Shown here in pieces: positions 1 through 8,984 of a DNA stretch of 64,000 nucleotides; the first letter of the stretch is position 1, and each line of letters opens with the position of its first letter. The position numbers and the translations under genes were made by a program. Under the pieces are notes generated by a model, which saw only the letters and a list, made by a program, of their open reading frames with translations, ran no database searches and was not told where the DNA came from. Origin of the DNA: Flavobacteriaceae bacterium (GTDB taxonomy: Bacteria > Bacteroidota > Bacteroidia > Flavobacteriales > Flavobacteriaceae); NCBI GenBank assembly GCA_002746415.1, contig NVXD01000007.1, forward strand, positions 51,922-115,921, written 5' to 3'.

Positions 1-1
1 T

Positions 2-1321
2 GATGAAAAAAACAAGCAATTGACCCGCGTATATGGCATCTCTTTTCCAAAACAAAAAGAACTTACTGAATATTTAGAGTTGTTGGAAGAGGCGAAAAAA
101 AGAGATCATAGAAAACTCGGAAAAGAGTTGGAGCTCTTTACTTTTTCCCAAAAAGTAGGTCAAGGACTTCCGTTATGGCTGCCAAAAGGAGCTGCCTTAC
201 GTGATAGATTAGAGCAGTTTCTTAAAAAAGCCCAGAAAAAAGCGGGTTATCAAATGGTGGTTACTCCACATATTGGACAGAAAGAATTGTATGTGACCTC
301 TGGTCATTATGAAAAATATGGAGCCGATAGTTTTCAGCCCATAAAAACACCTAAAGATGGTGAAGAATTTTTATTAAAACCCATGAACTGCCCACATCAC
401 TGTGAGATATTCAATTCTAAACCATGGAGTTATAAAGATTTACCTCAGCGTTTTGCCGAATTTGGCACAGTGTACCGCTACGAACAAAGTGGCGAACTAC
501 ATGGGTTAACACGTGTACGAGGGTTTACACAAGATGATGCTCATATTTTCTGTACTCCCGAACAATTGGATCAAGAATTTAAAAACGTAATTGATTTAAG
601 CCTTTATGTTTTAGGTTGTTTAGGGTTTGAAAACTTCACAGCACAGGTTTCTGTACGGGATTTAGAAAAACCAGAAAAATATATAGGTTCAGTTGAAAAT
701 TGGGAAAAAGCAGAAAATGCAATCATTAGTGCGGCCAAAGAAAAAGGGCTGGATTTTACAATTGAAACTGGAGAAGCAGCCTTTTACGGCCCAAAATTGG
801 ACTTTATGGTACAAGATGCTTTGGGAAGAAGCTGGCAATTGGGAACAATCCAAGTAGATTACAATCTTCCTGAACGCTTTGATCTTACATATAAAGGAAG
901 TGATAATGAGTCGCACAGACCTGTTATGATTCACCGTGCACCCTTTGGTAGTATGGAGCGCTTTATTGCTCTATTACTGGAACATACGGGTGGGAATTTC
1001 CCTTTATGGTTGATTCCTGACCAAGCCATAATATTACCAATCAGCGAAAAGTATGAAAAATATGCGAAAAAAGTTTTAGATTCCTTAGAAAATCACGAAA
1101 TTCGCGCCCTCGTAGACAAGAGAAACGAAACTGTAGGCAAGAAGATACGTGAGGCAGAAATGAATAAAATTCCATTTATGCTTATCGTAGGGGAAAAAGA
1201 AGAAGAAACCAATACCGTATCTATTCGTAGGCATGGAGGAGAAGATTTTGGCACGCTTTCTGTAAACGATTTTGCTGACTTGGTCGATAGGGAAATAAAT
1301 AGTACCTTAAAGTCGTTTTAA
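2..1321 (+). CDS. thrS: Threonyl-tRNA synthetase, C-terminal part (5' end outside window)
   Basis: Charges tRNA-Thr in the cytoplasm. The frame is open to the left edge, so about 440 C-terminal residues of a normally 640-650 residue enzyme are present and the N-terminal TGS and editing domains lie outside the window. Visible class II core signatures are the zinc-site segment MNCPHH, motif 2 (TVYRYE), [10 protein letters not shown], and motif 3 ([10 protein letters not shown]). The C-terminal anticodon-binding domain follows ([13 protein letters not shown]). The TTG at position 20 is an internal leucine, not a start. The gene is followed after 29 bp by infC, the order thrS-infC-rpmI-rplT known from many bacteria. 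Confidence 0.97.
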   Translation, partial: DEKNKQLTRVYGISFPKQKELTEYLELLEEAKKRDHRKLGKELELFTFSQKVGQGLPLWLPKGAALRDRLEQFLKKAQKKAGYQMVVTPHIGQKELYVTSGHYEKYGADSFQPIKTPKDGEEFLLKPMNCPHHCEIFNSKPWSYKDLPQRFAEFGTVYRYEQSGELHGLTRVRGFTQDDAHIFCTPEQLDQEFKNVIDLSLYVLGCLGFENFTAQVSVRDLEKPEKYIGSVENWEKAENAIISAAKEKGLDFTIETGEAAFYGPKLDFMVQDALGRSWQLGTIQVDYNLPERFDLTYKGSDNESHRPVMIHRAPFGSMERFIALLLEHTGGNFPLWLIPDQAIILPISEKYEKYAKKVLDSLENHEIRALVDKRNETVGKKIREAEMNKIPFMLIVGEKEEETNTVSIRRHGGEDFGTLSVNDFADLVDREINSTLKSF

Positions 1322-1350
1322 GTTTTATGTTTAATTAAAATATTTAAGCC

Positions 1351-1917
1351 ATAGCAATAAGAAAAAGATTTAGGCCCCAGCCTAGGAGGGAGAATAAAAA
1401 TCCCCACAACATCAATGAGAAAATCACTACTCCCAATGTAAGGTTGGTGGGTGATAACATTGAAGTAGGTGTGTATACATTATCTGATGCATTAGCAAAA
1501 TCAGATGAGTTAGAATTGGATTTGGTTGAAATATCACCAAAAGCCGACCCACCTGTTTGTAAAATTATAGATTATAAAAAATTTCTATACGAGCAAAAAA
1601 AGAGAGAAAAGGTCATGAAGGCCAAAGCCTCTAAAGTTGTTATAAAGGAGATTAGATTTGGTCCCCAAACGGATGACCATGATTATAATTTTAAAAAGAA
1701 ACATGCGGAAAAGTTTCTTAAAGAAGGTGCTAAATTAAAAGCATATGTTTTCTTTAAAGGACGTTCCATAGTGTACAAAGATCAGGGAGAGATTTTATTA
1801 TTAAGGCTTGCCCAAGAATTGGAGGATATAGGAAAAGTTGAACAAATGCCTAAATTGGAAGGCAAAAGAATGACCATGTTTCTAGCTCCTAAAGTAAAAG
1901 TAAAAGCCAAGAAATAG
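1351..1917 (+). CDS. infC: Translation initiation factor IF-3, ATA start codon
   Basis: Binds the 30S subunit and rejects non-canonical start codons. The protein is complete from the N-domain ([14 protein letters not shown]) through the C-domain ([16 protein letters not shown]) to a lysine-rich end. In frame there is no ATG, GTG or TTG early enough to include the conserved N-terminus. A stop (TAA 1345-1347) lies two codons before ATA 1351, which begins [13 protein letters not shown], the usual Bacteroidota N-terminus. The protein is then 188 aa, a normal length. A TTG at 1444 would remove about 31 conserved residues. E. coli infC starts at AUU and is autoregulated through it, and the ATA here fits the same logic (inference). 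Confidence 0.9.
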   Translation: MAIRKRFRPQPRRENKNPHNINEKITTPNVRLVGDNIEVGVYTLSDALAKSDELELDLVEISPKADPPVCKIIDYKKFLYEQKKREKVMKAKASKVVIKEIRFGPQTDDHDYNFKKKHAEKFLKEGAKLKAYVFFKGRSIVYKDQGEILLLRLAQELEDIGKVEQMPKLEGKRMTMFLAPKVKVKAKK

Positions 1918-1920
1918 CAA

Positions 1921-1946
1921 AGATGCTGAACTTGTTTCAGCGCATA
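1921..1946. repeat. REP-like imperfect palindrome between infC and rpmI
   Basis: GCTGAA (1925-1930) and TTCAGC (1936-1941) form a 6-bp stem around loop CTTGT. The core TGAACTTGTTTCA recurs at 22173-22185 with different flanks that still pair. Elements with this core are, from memory, common between genes in flavobacterial genomes. Confidence 0.55.
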
Positions 1947-1980
1947 AAATAATAAGTGAGATAACCATAAATAGGAACAA

Positions 1981-2178
1981 ATGCCTAAAATGAAAACAAA
2001 ATCCAGTGCCAAGAAGCGTTTCAAGCTTACCGGTTCTGGTAAAATTAAAAGAAAGCACGCTTTTAAAAGCCACATTCTTACAAAGAAGAGCAAAAAGCGC
2101 AAGCTAAAGTTGACACACGCTACATTAGTACACAAAGCGGATGTTAACAATATTAAGGAGCAATTACGTTTAAAGTAA
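1981..2178 (+). CDS. rpmI: 50S ribosomal protein L35
   Basis: This 65-residue, highly basic protein begins [15 protein letters not shown] and contains the L35 signature KRKHAFKSH, with the usual length for the family. It is a large-subunit component that binds 23S rRNA. It follows infC by 63 bp, a gap that carries a small palindrome, and precedes rplT by 93 bp, so it sits in the thrS-infC-rpmI-rplT translation operon. I see no recognisable L20-type leader in the gaps, although autoregulation of this operon by IF-3 or L20 is known in other bacteria. Confidence 0.98.
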   Translation: MPKMKTKSSAKKRFKLTGSGKIKRKHAFKSHILTKKSKKRKLKLTHATLVHKADVNNIKEQLRLK

Positions 2179-2271
2179 TTATCCTAAGGTAATTAATATT
2201 AACCATGGAGTTAGGCCATAAAAGTTCCTGAAATAAATTTAGGACGCCTACTACAAAAAAAAATAAAAAAA

Positions 2272-2616
2272 ATGCCAAGATCAGTAAATTCAGTAGCTTC
2301 CAGAGCCAGAAGAAAAAAGGTGATGAAGCAAGCCAAAGGTTACTTTGGAAGACGTAAAAACGTTTGGACAGTAGCCAAAAATGCGGTTGAAAAAGCAATG
2401 TTATATGCTTACAGAGACCGTAGAAACAAGAAAAGAACTTTCCGTGCCCTTTGGATTACACGTATAAATGCAGGAGCTAGATTACACGGATTGTCCTATT
2501 CGCAATTTATGGGTAAAGTAAAAACCAACAATATAGAACTTAATCGTAAAGTTTTAGCAGATTTGGCCATGAACCACCCAGATGCTTTTAAAGCAGTTGT
2601 AGACAAAGTAAAATAG
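2272..2616 (+). CDS. rplT: 50S ribosomal protein L20
   Basis: This 114-residue basic protein begins [16 protein letters not shown] and has the L20 signatures [10 protein letters not shown] and [11 protein letters not shown] followed by WITRINAG. It is an early assembly protein of the large subunit, and in E. coli and Bacillus it represses its own operon. It is the last gene of the operon and is followed within 30 bp by a strong hairpin terminator. The 93-bp gap before it is AT- and purine-rich, with no convincing Shine-Dalgarno site, as expected for this phylum. Confidence 0.98.
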   Translation: MPRSVNSVASRARRKKVMKQAKGYFGRRKNVWTVAKNAVEKAMLYAYRDRRNKKRTFRALWITRINAGARLHGLSYSQFMGKVKTNNIELNRKVLADLAMNHPDAFKAVVDKVK

Positions 2617-2640
2617 ATAATAACATACTCTCACTTATTA

Positions 2641-2670
2641 AAAACCCGCTTCGTTGAAGCGGGTTTTTTT
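2641..2670 (+). terminator. Rho-independent terminator after rplT, bidirectional
   Basis: CCCGCTTC (2645-2652) and GAAGCGGG (2656-2663) pair around GTT and are followed by seven T. The A-run on the other side lets it also serve the convergent yjbQ gene, whose stop codon overlaps the T-tract. Confidence 0.93.
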
Positions 2671-3094
2671 ATGCCGTTCCATTGGCAGTAATCACCAAAT
2701 TTCTTCCAGAAGCCGAGTCTCTATGTTCACATAAATAAATTCCTTGCCAAATACCAAGATTAAGTTTCCCATTTGTAATGGGTATTTCAACAGAAGCACC
2801 CATCAAAGAGGCTTTTATATGTGCTGGCATATCATCTGGCCCCTCATAGGTATGTATATAATAGGGTGCGTTTTCTGGCACCATTATATTCATATGACTT
2901 TCAAAATCCAATCTAACAGTTGGATCTGCATTTTCATTAATAGTTAAACTGGCTGATGTATGCTTAATAAAGACATGCAACATCCCTATCCTTATGTTAT
3001 TTATTTCCGGAATAGCGGTAACAATTTCATCAGTAATTAAGTGAAAGCCTCTCTTATGTGGAGCTAATCGTATTTCTTTTTGATGGAAATCCAT
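2669..3094 (-). CDS. YjbQ family protein (UPF0047)
   Basis: This 141-residue single-domain protein is of normal YjbQ length. Conserved family segments are HVFIKHTSASLTINENADP (about residues 40-58), an acidic/aromatic middle, and GKLNLGIWQGIYLCEHRD near the C-terminus, which contains the conserved GxWQ. Family members have been reported with weak thiamine-phosphate synthase activity, but the physiological role is unclear. It has no signal peptide and is probably cytoplasmic. It converges on the rplT terminator and is divergent from the HAD phosphatase to its right, with 97 bp between the two starts. Confidence 0.9.
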   Translation of the reverse strand: MDFHQKEIRLAPHKRGFHLITDEIVTAIPEINNIRIGMLHVFIKHTSASLTINENADPTVRLDFESHMNIMVPENAPYYIHTYEGPDDMPAHIKASLMGASVEIPITNGKLNLGIWQGIYLCEHRDSASGRNLVITANGTA

Positions 3095-3163
3095 AATTAA
3101 AATTTGATTACTAAATTAATATAAACTTCATCAAAATCCACCGTTTTATTAGCATATAAGAAA

Positions 3164-3171
3164 TACCTTTG
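3164..3171 (+). promoter_or_regulatory. Putative -7 promoter element for the HAD gene
   Basis: TACCTTTG matches the Bacteroidota consensus TAnnTTTG and ends 20 bp before the ATG at 3192. The -33 region is T-rich (around 3144) but lacks a clear TTG. Confidence 0.5.
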
Positions 3172-3191
3172 GCTCCACTTAATACCAAAAG

Positions 3192-3992
3192 ATGGATTTA
3201 TCAAAGATTAAAATGGTGGTTACGGATATGGATGGAACATTGTTAAATTCCAACCATGAAGTAAGTTCTAAATTTTATACTTTATTTGAAGAACTCAAAA
3301 AAAGAGATATCATTTTTGTTGCAGCAAGCGGTAGACAATACGGCAGTATTATAGAAAAATTACACCCTATTAAAGATGATATCATCGTTATAGCAGAAAA
3401 TGGTGGTTTTGCCATGCATAAGGATGTGGAATTGATATCTACACCATTAGACAGAGGGGTAAGAAATGAGGTGTTACAAATCTTAGATCCAGTAGAAAAT
3501 ATACACACTGTTCTTTGCGGAAAGAGAAATGCATATATAAAAGGTGATTCTGATGAATTTATTCAAATGCTCAAACAATTCTATTCAGAATTTGAAATTG
3601 TGGATGACCTATCTCAAGTTGATACTGAAATACTAAAAATTGCGGTATACCATTTTGAGAGTTCTGAGAAATATATTTATCCCAAAGTACAGCATCTTGA
3701 GGACCAACTTAAAGTAAAGGTTTCAGGACCCAATTGGGTAGACTTATCCTCAGAAAATGCCAATAAAGGATATGCCTTGCAAAAATTACAGCACAAGTAT
3801 GACATTGCTCCAAACGAAACTTTAGTCTTTGGAGACTATAACAATGACTTAGAAATGTTGGCATGTGCTGATTATAGTTTTGCCATGGCAAATGCGCATC
3901 CTAATGTTTTAAAAGTTGCCAATTATAAAACATTGAGCAATGACGAGAATGGTGTAGAATATATTTTAGAACACGTATTGGGTTTAAAATAA
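3192..3992 (+). CDS. Cof-type HAD-IIB sugar/cofactor phosphatase
   Basis: This 266-residue haloacid-dehalogenase phosphatase has motif I TDMDGTLL (catalytic D12 and D14), a motif II serine in VAASGRQYG, a C2-type cap in the middle, and motif IV FGDYNNDLEML with the metal-binding aspartates. The family hydrolyses sugar phosphates or phosphorylated cofactors, and the substrate cannot be predicted from sequence. It stands alone between yjbQ and a convergent secreted protein and has its own probable promoter. A second family member is at 61789-62592. Confidence 0.92.
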   Translation: MDLSKIKMVVTDMDGTLLNSNHEVSSKFYTLFEELKKRDIIFVAASGRQYGSIIEKLHPIKDDIIVIAENGGFAMHKDVELISTPLDRGVRNEVLQILDPVENIHTVLCGKRNAYIKGDSDEFIQMLKQFYSEFEIVDDLSQVDTEILKIAVYHFESSEKYIYPKVQHLEDQLKVKVSGPNWVDLSSENANKGYALQKLQHKYDIAPNETLVFGDYNNDLEMLACADYSFAMANAHPNVLKVANYKTLSNDENGVEYILEHVLGLK

Positions 3993-4050
3993 AACTTTCT
4001 TTAAACTTCCTAACTCAGTTGACTCAACTCCTCCTGTATCAACATTACAC

Positions 4051-5385
4051 TTAGGTCTTTTGCTTCTTTTTTCTAGCTGCCGGAAACAGTACATTATTTA
4101 ATATAAGCCGATACCCTGGTGAAGTAGGATGTAATTCCAGCTCAGTTTTTGGATCCCCTACCCTATGTTGGTAATCTTCTGGGTCATGCCCTCCATAAAA
4201 AGTAAAAAAGCCTTTTCCTTTTATACCATGGATATAACGGGCTTCGTTATTGATTTTATTTTCCCCCAATATCAATACATTGGCTTTAATTTCATTTCTT
4301 GTAAATGAGGTGGTCTGCCCCATAAATCCTTTTACCAAAGAGGTATGGTTTTGACATAACATAGTTGGTACTGGGTCCCACTTCGCAGAAAAATCCATTA
4401 AAGAAAAGTAATCAGATTCTTTCTGAAGCTTTCTTTTATTGGTCATATCAATTGATGAAAATTCATATCTCAAAGGATTTCTTTCCAAGATAAAATTGGT
4501 AAAGGCAAAAGTTTTGGAATAATCAAGCATTTTTTGGTAATTGGCATCCGATGGATCATTATCAAACATAGGCTCACATATATCCACTCCTTCAGCTGCC
4601 AAGGCAATATCAAAACTATCAGTGGCAGAACACATAGCAAACATAAACCCACCTCCAATCACATAATTTCTAATCTTTTGGGCCACGGCACCTTTTTCCT
4701 GAGACACTTTTGCATACCCTAACTCAGAAGCCAAACTTTCAGCATTTTGTTTACTTTCAATATACCATGGAGCCGCTCTATATGCACCATAGAATTTTCC
4801 AAACTGACCTGTAAAATCTTCATGATGCAAATGCAACCAATCATACAATGCCAACTTATCATCTAGAACCTCCTCATCATAAACGGTAACATAGGGAATC
4901 TCTGCATAACTCAATACCATGGTAACAGCATCATCCCAAGGTTGATTGCCTTTTGGGGAGTAAACGGCTATTTTTGGGGCTTTTTCTAATACTACCGCTT
5001 CTTGATTTTTGGACGGACTACTAATTTCATCTAAAATAGCATTGGCCTGTGCAGTGGACAAAATTTCAAATGAAACACCTCTTATTTGGCATTCTTTTCT
5101 AATGTTTTCACCATCTGGCAATAAAAAAGATCCTCCCCTATAATTTAAAAGCCACTGTACTTTCTGCTGCTTAGAAAGTATCCAATAGGTGATACCATAT
5201 GCTTTTAAATGATTTTTTTGACTTTCGGCATCCATCGGAATTAGAATATTAGATGCAAAAGCCTGAACTGATAATAGTATGGTGAAAATTAAAATGAGAT
5301 TTTTCTTTTTACACTTTAAAAAAAAGAGTGTAAAATTTTGAAATGGCAATCTAATTATGGCTTTAAAAAGGAATATCATTATCAT
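4051..5385 (-). CDS. Secreted protein of uncertain function, often labelled asparagine synthetase B
   Basis: A hydrophobic signal-like segment (LILIFTILLSVQAFA) precedes a mature domain of about 400 residues beginning SNILIPMDAESQKNHLKAYG. Close relatives in flavobacteria are, as I recall, labelled asparagine synthetase B, but I see neither the N-terminal nucleophile Cys glutaminase nor the SGGxDS synthetase loop of real AsnB. The segment GGGFMFAMCSATDS resembles a nucleophile elbow around a cysteine, as in class I glutamine-amidotransferase-like folds (inference). The start is uncertain: ATG 5385 overlaps the dnaB end by 23 bp, and a TTG lies 12 codons further in. A 9-bp hairpin (5307-5315 with 5327-5335) overlaps the first codons. 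Confidence 0.75.
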   Translation of the reverse strand: MIMIFLFKAIIRLPFQNFTLFFLKCKKKNLILIFTILLSVQAFASNILIPMDAESQKNHLKAYGITYWILSKQQKVQWLLNYRGGSFLLPDGENIRKECQIRGVSFEILSTAQANAILDEISSPSKNQEAVVLEKAPKIAVYSPKGNQPWDDAVTMVLSYAEIPYVTVYDEEVLDDKLALYDWLHLHHEDFTGQFGKFYGAYRAAPWYIESKQNAESLASELGYAKVSQEKGAVAQKIRNYVIGGGFMFAMCSATDSFDIALAAEGVDICEPMFDNDPSDANYQKMLDYSKTFAFTNFILERNPLRYEFSSIDMTNKRKLQKESDYFSLMDFSAKWDPVPTMLCQNHTSLVKGFMGQTTSFTRNEIKANVLILGENKINNEARYIHGIKGKGFFTFYGGHDPEDYQHRVGDPKTELELHPTSPGYRLILNNVLFPAARKKKQKT

Positions 5386-6913
5386 CTGGTTCTAGACCAT
5401 CGTTCATGGAACTACCAAAAGCTTCATTGGTATCTGGTAAATTCTTTGTTATGAACGGATTTTCATCATTGGCGTTCATTTTAGATTGAAACTCAAAAGG
5501 AGAATCAAAATCATCTAAATTATCAAATTTACCCAAATTCCCAATAAATTTAAGCCTAATATTTTCTAGTCCACCATTTCTATGCTTTGCCACAATTAAT
5601 TCTGCTTGCCCTTGAGTGGGTGAATGCTCTTCATCATCCCATTCATCTATCTTATAATATTCTGGTCTGTAAATAAAAGATACAATATCCGCATCTTGCT
5701 CAATTGCACCAGATTCCCTAAGGTCAGATAAAATAGGTCTTTTACTACCTCCCCTGGTTTCAACGGCCCTTGATAATTGAGAAAGTGCAATTACTGGCAC
5801 TTCCAATTCTTTAGCCAAGGCTTTAAGGTTTCTAGAAATAGTTGATATTTCTTGCTCTCTATTTCCCCCTCCTTTTTGGCTTCCGCCTGCAGTCATTAAT
5901 TGCAAGTAATCCACAATAATCATCTTTATTCCGTGCTGTGAGGCTAAACGTCTAGCTTTTGCCCTAAGGTCAAAAATGGACAATGACGGTGTATCATCTA
6001 TAAACAAAGGAGCACTCTCCAATGTTTTTACTTTTACATTTAATTGCTCCCATTCATGCTTTTCCAATCTACCCGTACGTAATTTTTCTGAGGACAGACC
6101 TGTTTCTGAAGAAATAAGCCTGGTTATTAATTGTACAGATGACATTTCCAAAGAGAAAAAAGCAACCGGAATATTAGAGTTGACGGCAATGTTCCTTGCC
6201 ATAGACAACGTCAATGCCGTTTTACCCATACCAGGACGGGCCGCAATAATGATCAAATCACTTGGTTGCCATCCTGATGTCAACTTATCCAATTTATTAA
6301 AACCAGAAGGAATACCACTCATTCCTTCTGTATTGGCGATATCTTCAATTCTTTTTTTAGCCTGAATCACTAGATTCTGTGCAGTCTCTGCCGAACGTTT
6401 TAAATTGCCCTGACTAACATCATATAATTTCGATTCTGCTCCATCCAACAACTCAAATACATCAGTGGAATCACTGTATGCTTCTTCTATAATTTCATTG
6501 GAAATTTTAATCAAGCTTCGTTGAATAAATTTCTGAAGAATTATCCTTGCATGGAACTCTATATGAGCCGAAGATGCTACCTTTTGAGTCAATTTAATCA
6601 GGTAAAAATCACCTCCTATGGCTTCTAAATGCCCGTCTTTCCTAAGTTGGGAAGAAACGGTTAATAAATCAACAGGTTCAGAGCTTTCAAACAATTTAAA
6701 GATGGCTTCATAAATATGCTTGTGGTTCTCTTTATAAAAGGCATCCGGGCTTAAAATGTCTATAACCTCATCAACACCCTTCTTATCTATCATCATAGCT
6801 CCAAGCACAACTTCCTCTAAATCAGTGGCTTGAGGAGGTATCTTGCCTCTTTCCAGGTTAATTACGGAGGATTTGTCAATTCTATGACCAATAATAGGGT
6901 TAGGTTTGTCCAT
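5363..6913 (-). CDS. dnaB: Replicative DNA helicase DnaB
   Basis: This 516-residue hexameric 5'-3' helicase acts at the replication fork. It has an N-terminal DnaG-interacting domain (residues 30-130), a linker helix, and a RecA-like ATPase with Walker A ARPGMGKT (225-232), Walker B IIVDYLQLM and the DnaB signature LSQLSRAVE. The C-terminus is an acidic tail ending DDNDIPF. No intein interrupts it. It is transcribed leftward, separated from accA by a bidirectional terminator, and overlaps the next gene by 23 bp. The 170 bp before its start hold no clear promoter match. Confidence 0.97.
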   Translation of the reverse strand: MDKPNPIIGHRIDKSSVINLERGKIPPQATDLEEVVLGAMMIDKKGVDEVIDILSPDAFYKENHKHIYEAIFKLFESSEPVDLLTVSSQLRKDGHLEAIGGDFYLIKLTQKVASSAHIEFHARIILQKFIQRSLIKISNEIIEEAYSDSTDVFELLDGAESKLYDVSQGNLKRSAETAQNLVIQAKKRIEDIANTEGMSGIPSGFNKLDKLTSGWQPSDLIIIAARPGMGKTALTLSMARNIAVNSNIPVAFFSLEMSSVQLITRLISSETGLSSEKLRTGRLEKHEWEQLNVKVKTLESAPLFIDDTPSLSIFDLRAKARRLASQHGIKMIIVDYLQLMTAGGSQKGGGNREQEISTISRNLKALAKELEVPVIALSQLSRAVETRGGSKRPILSDLRESGAIEQDADIVSFIYRPEYYKIDEWDDEEHSPTQGQAELIVAKHRNGGLENIRLKFIGNLGKFDNLDDFDSPFEFQSKMNANDENPFITKNLPDTNEAFGSSMNDGLEPDDNDIPF

Positions 6914-7028
6914 GAATACGAATGTATGGAATTAACGTTGAGTTAAGTTATATACTGGATTATTCAATATTAACAAGTGGTCAACAATTTAGGTGTTGAT
7001 AAGTTACAAATTTATGTTCATAACATAA

Positions 7029-7058
7029 AAAAACCGTAAAATAATTCTTACGGTTTTT
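7029..7058 (-). terminator. Bidirectional hairpin terminator between accA and dnaB
   Basis: AACCGTAA (7032-7039) pairs with TTACGGTT (7048-7055), with A-runs and T-runs on both sides. It ends the accA transcript before dnaB. Confidence 0.88.
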
Positions 7059-7082
7059 TTAAAACTTTGATATGCCCTATAC

Positions 7083-8036
7083 TTAGCCGTTAAAGACTCC
7101 CATTTGGGCATATTTATCCATTCTGTTTTTCACCAATTCTTTTGGTGATAAGTTTTTAAACTCTTCATATGTTTTTGCAATAGCATTGCTAACAGTCTTA
7201 AAAATCTTTTCTCTATTGCTATGTGCTCCACCAATCGGTTCTTTTATTATTTCGTCTATTACCTTGAGTTTTTTACTATCTGTAGCCGTTAATTTTAATG
7301 CTTCGGCTGCTTTTTCTTTAAACTCCCAACTTCTCCATAAAATAGAGGAACAATTTTCTGGGGATATAACAGAGTACCAAGAATTCTCCAACATAAGCAT
7401 CTTATCTCCTACTCCAATACCTAGAGCTCCACCAGAAGCACCTTCCCCAATGACAACACAAATAATGGGTACTTTTAAACGTGTCATTTCCAAAATATTT
7501 CTAGCAATGGCTTCCCCTTGCCCACGTTCTTCTGCTTCTAAACCTGGATATGCACCTGGCGTATCTATTAAGGTAACTACAGGGACTCCAAATTTTTCAG
7601 CAGATTTCATCAACCTTAAGGCTTTTCTATACCCTTCTGGATTTGCCATTCCAAAATTCCTGTATTGTCTGGTTTTGGTATTGTATCCTTTTTGTTGCCC
7701 TATGAACATATAGGTTTGATCTCCAATTTTACCAAGACCTCCAACCATAGCCTTATCATCCTTTACATTTCTATCACCATGCAGTTCTAAGAAAGTATCT
7801 CCGCAGATGGCATGTATATAATCCATTGTATAAGGTCTACTAGGGTGCCTAGACAATTGTACCCTTTGCCATGCAGAAAGATTCTTATATATATCTTTCC
7901 GCGTCTCGGTCAATTTTTTTTCTATTTGCTTGCAGGTTTCCGTTACATCAACATCGCTTTCCTCGCCAATGATCACGCATTTATCCAATTGTTCTTCCAA
8001 CTCTTTAATTGGAAGTTCAAAATCTAAATACTCCAT
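7083..8036 (-). CDS. accA: Acetyl-CoA carboxylase carboxyltransferase, alpha subunit
   Basis: This 317-residue protein catalyses carboxyl transfer from biotin carboxyl carrier to acetyl-CoA, giving malonyl-CoA for fatty-acid synthesis. It has an N-terminal helical region ([13 protein letters not shown]), the central crotonase-like carboxyltransferase fold with [12 protein letters not shown], and the oxyanion segment [15 protein letters not shown]. Length matches the family (about 317). It has a probable promoter element of its own in the 45-bp gap after the EamA gene and a terminator downstream, so it can be transcribed independently. accB, accC and accD are not in the window. Confidence 0.97.
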   Translation of the reverse strand: MEYLDFELPIKELEEQLDKCVIIGEESDVDVTETCKQIEKKLTETRKDIYKNLSAWQRVQLSRHPSRPYTMDYIHAICGDTFLELHGDRNVKDDKAMVGGLGKIGDQTYMFIGQQKGYNTKTRQYRNFGMANPEGYRKALRLMKSAEKFGVPVVTLIDTPGAYPGLEAEERGQGEAIARNILEMTRLKVPIICVVIGEGASGGALGIGVGDKMLMLENSWYSVISPENCSSILWRSWEFKEKAAEALKLTATDSKKLKVIDEIIKEPIGGAHSNREKIFKTVSNAIAKTYEEFKNLSPKELVKNRMDKYAQMGVFNG

Positions 8037-8068
8037 GAATGTGTATTTTGTTAATTAGTTTGAGATGA

Positions 8069-8076
8069 CAAATATA
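8069..8076 (-). promoter_or_regulatory. Putative -7 element of accA
   Basis: Read on the minus strand, TATATTTG matches TAnnTTTG exactly, 32 bp before the accA ATG. The matching -33 region lies inside the end of the EamA gene and has no clear TTG. Confidence 0.4.
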
Positions 8077-8081
8077 AAATT

Positions 8082-8984
8082 TTAATAAGCATTCCCATAT
8101 GAAGCACTCTTTTTTATGAAATTCTTTATGATACCATTCGCTATCACCGTGGCAAAAATAATTAGAGCACCAACATAAAACTGTGGACTCATTTTTTCTT
8201 TGTCCCCTAATATCAAAAAAGCTAGAATTATTCCATAAACAGGTTCCATGTTTACTGAAAGCATTACAGTATATGGGCTTATATGTCTCATAACATGAAC
8301 CCCTGCTATAAAAGCGTATGCAGTACAGATGGATGCTAACAGCACCAAGTAGAACCAATCATTGATTGTCAATACAAAAAAATCCATATCAATTGTTCCT
8401 GAAAACAAAAGGTAGCAACTTACAAAAACCATACCGCTCAACAATTCATAGAATGAAATAATGGATGCTCTATACTGTTTAACATACTTCCCATTTATCA
8501 AGGCAAATACGGATGCCAAAAAAGATGCAGTCAATGCCAGTACTATTCCAAAGACATATTCTGTTTCAATTTTAAAAATTATGTAGAGCCCAACAATGAC
8601 AATACCTCCAAGTAAAACCTCATACCAAATCATTTTACGTTTATACCAAAAAGGTTCTAAAATTGCTGTGAACAAAGCTCCTGTAGACATAATTGCAAGG
8701 GTCACTGAAACATTGGACACTTTTATTGCCATAAAAAAGGTAATCCAATGTAGCGCAATGATAATTCCTGTAATCACTAAACCCAACAATACTCGTCTGG
8801 GAACTTTTATTGAAAATCCTTTAATCTTTATATAAAGCACCACAAAAACAACAGCAAGAAGCATTCTATACCAAACCAGTGGAATAGCATCTATACTTAT
8901 CAAGGCTCCTAAAACAGCCGTAAAACCCCATATAAAAATGATAAAATGTAAATGAAGGTAGTTTCTTAATTTATCGTTTGGCAT
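8082..8984 (-). CDS. EamA/DMT-family inner-membrane transporter
   Basis: This 300-residue protein has ten predicted hydrophobic segments in two repeats of five, the layout of EamA (DUF6) drug/metabolite transporters. The second repeat carries MLSVNMEPVYGIILAFLILGDKEK, the typical EPV...GE-like motif. Substrates in the family range from amino acids to nucleotides and cannot be assigned here. Its start overlaps the end of the LptF/LptG-type permease by 14 bp, so it is probably translationally coupled to the tgt-permease unit upstream. Confidence 0.9.
   Translation of the reverse strand: MPNDKLRNYLHLHFIIFIWGFTAVLGALISIDAIPLVWYRMLLAVVFVVLYIKIKGFSIKVPRRVLLGLVITGIIIALHWITFFMAIKVSNVSVTLAIMSTGALFTAILEPFWYKRKMIWYEVLLGGIVIVGLYIIFKIETEYVFGIVLALTASFLASVFALINGKYVKQYRASIISFYELLSGMVFVSCYLLFSGTIDMDFFVLTINDWFYLVLLASICTAYAFIAGVHVMRHISPYTVMLSVNMEPVYGIILAFLILGDKEKMSPQFYVGALIIFATVIANGIIKNFIKKSASYGNAY

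Noticed and set aside
5307..5335. Hairpin after dnaB as a terminator
   Set aside because: The 9-bp stem has no T-tract on either strand directly after it and overlaps the next gene's first codons; it is kept only as an oddity of that start region.
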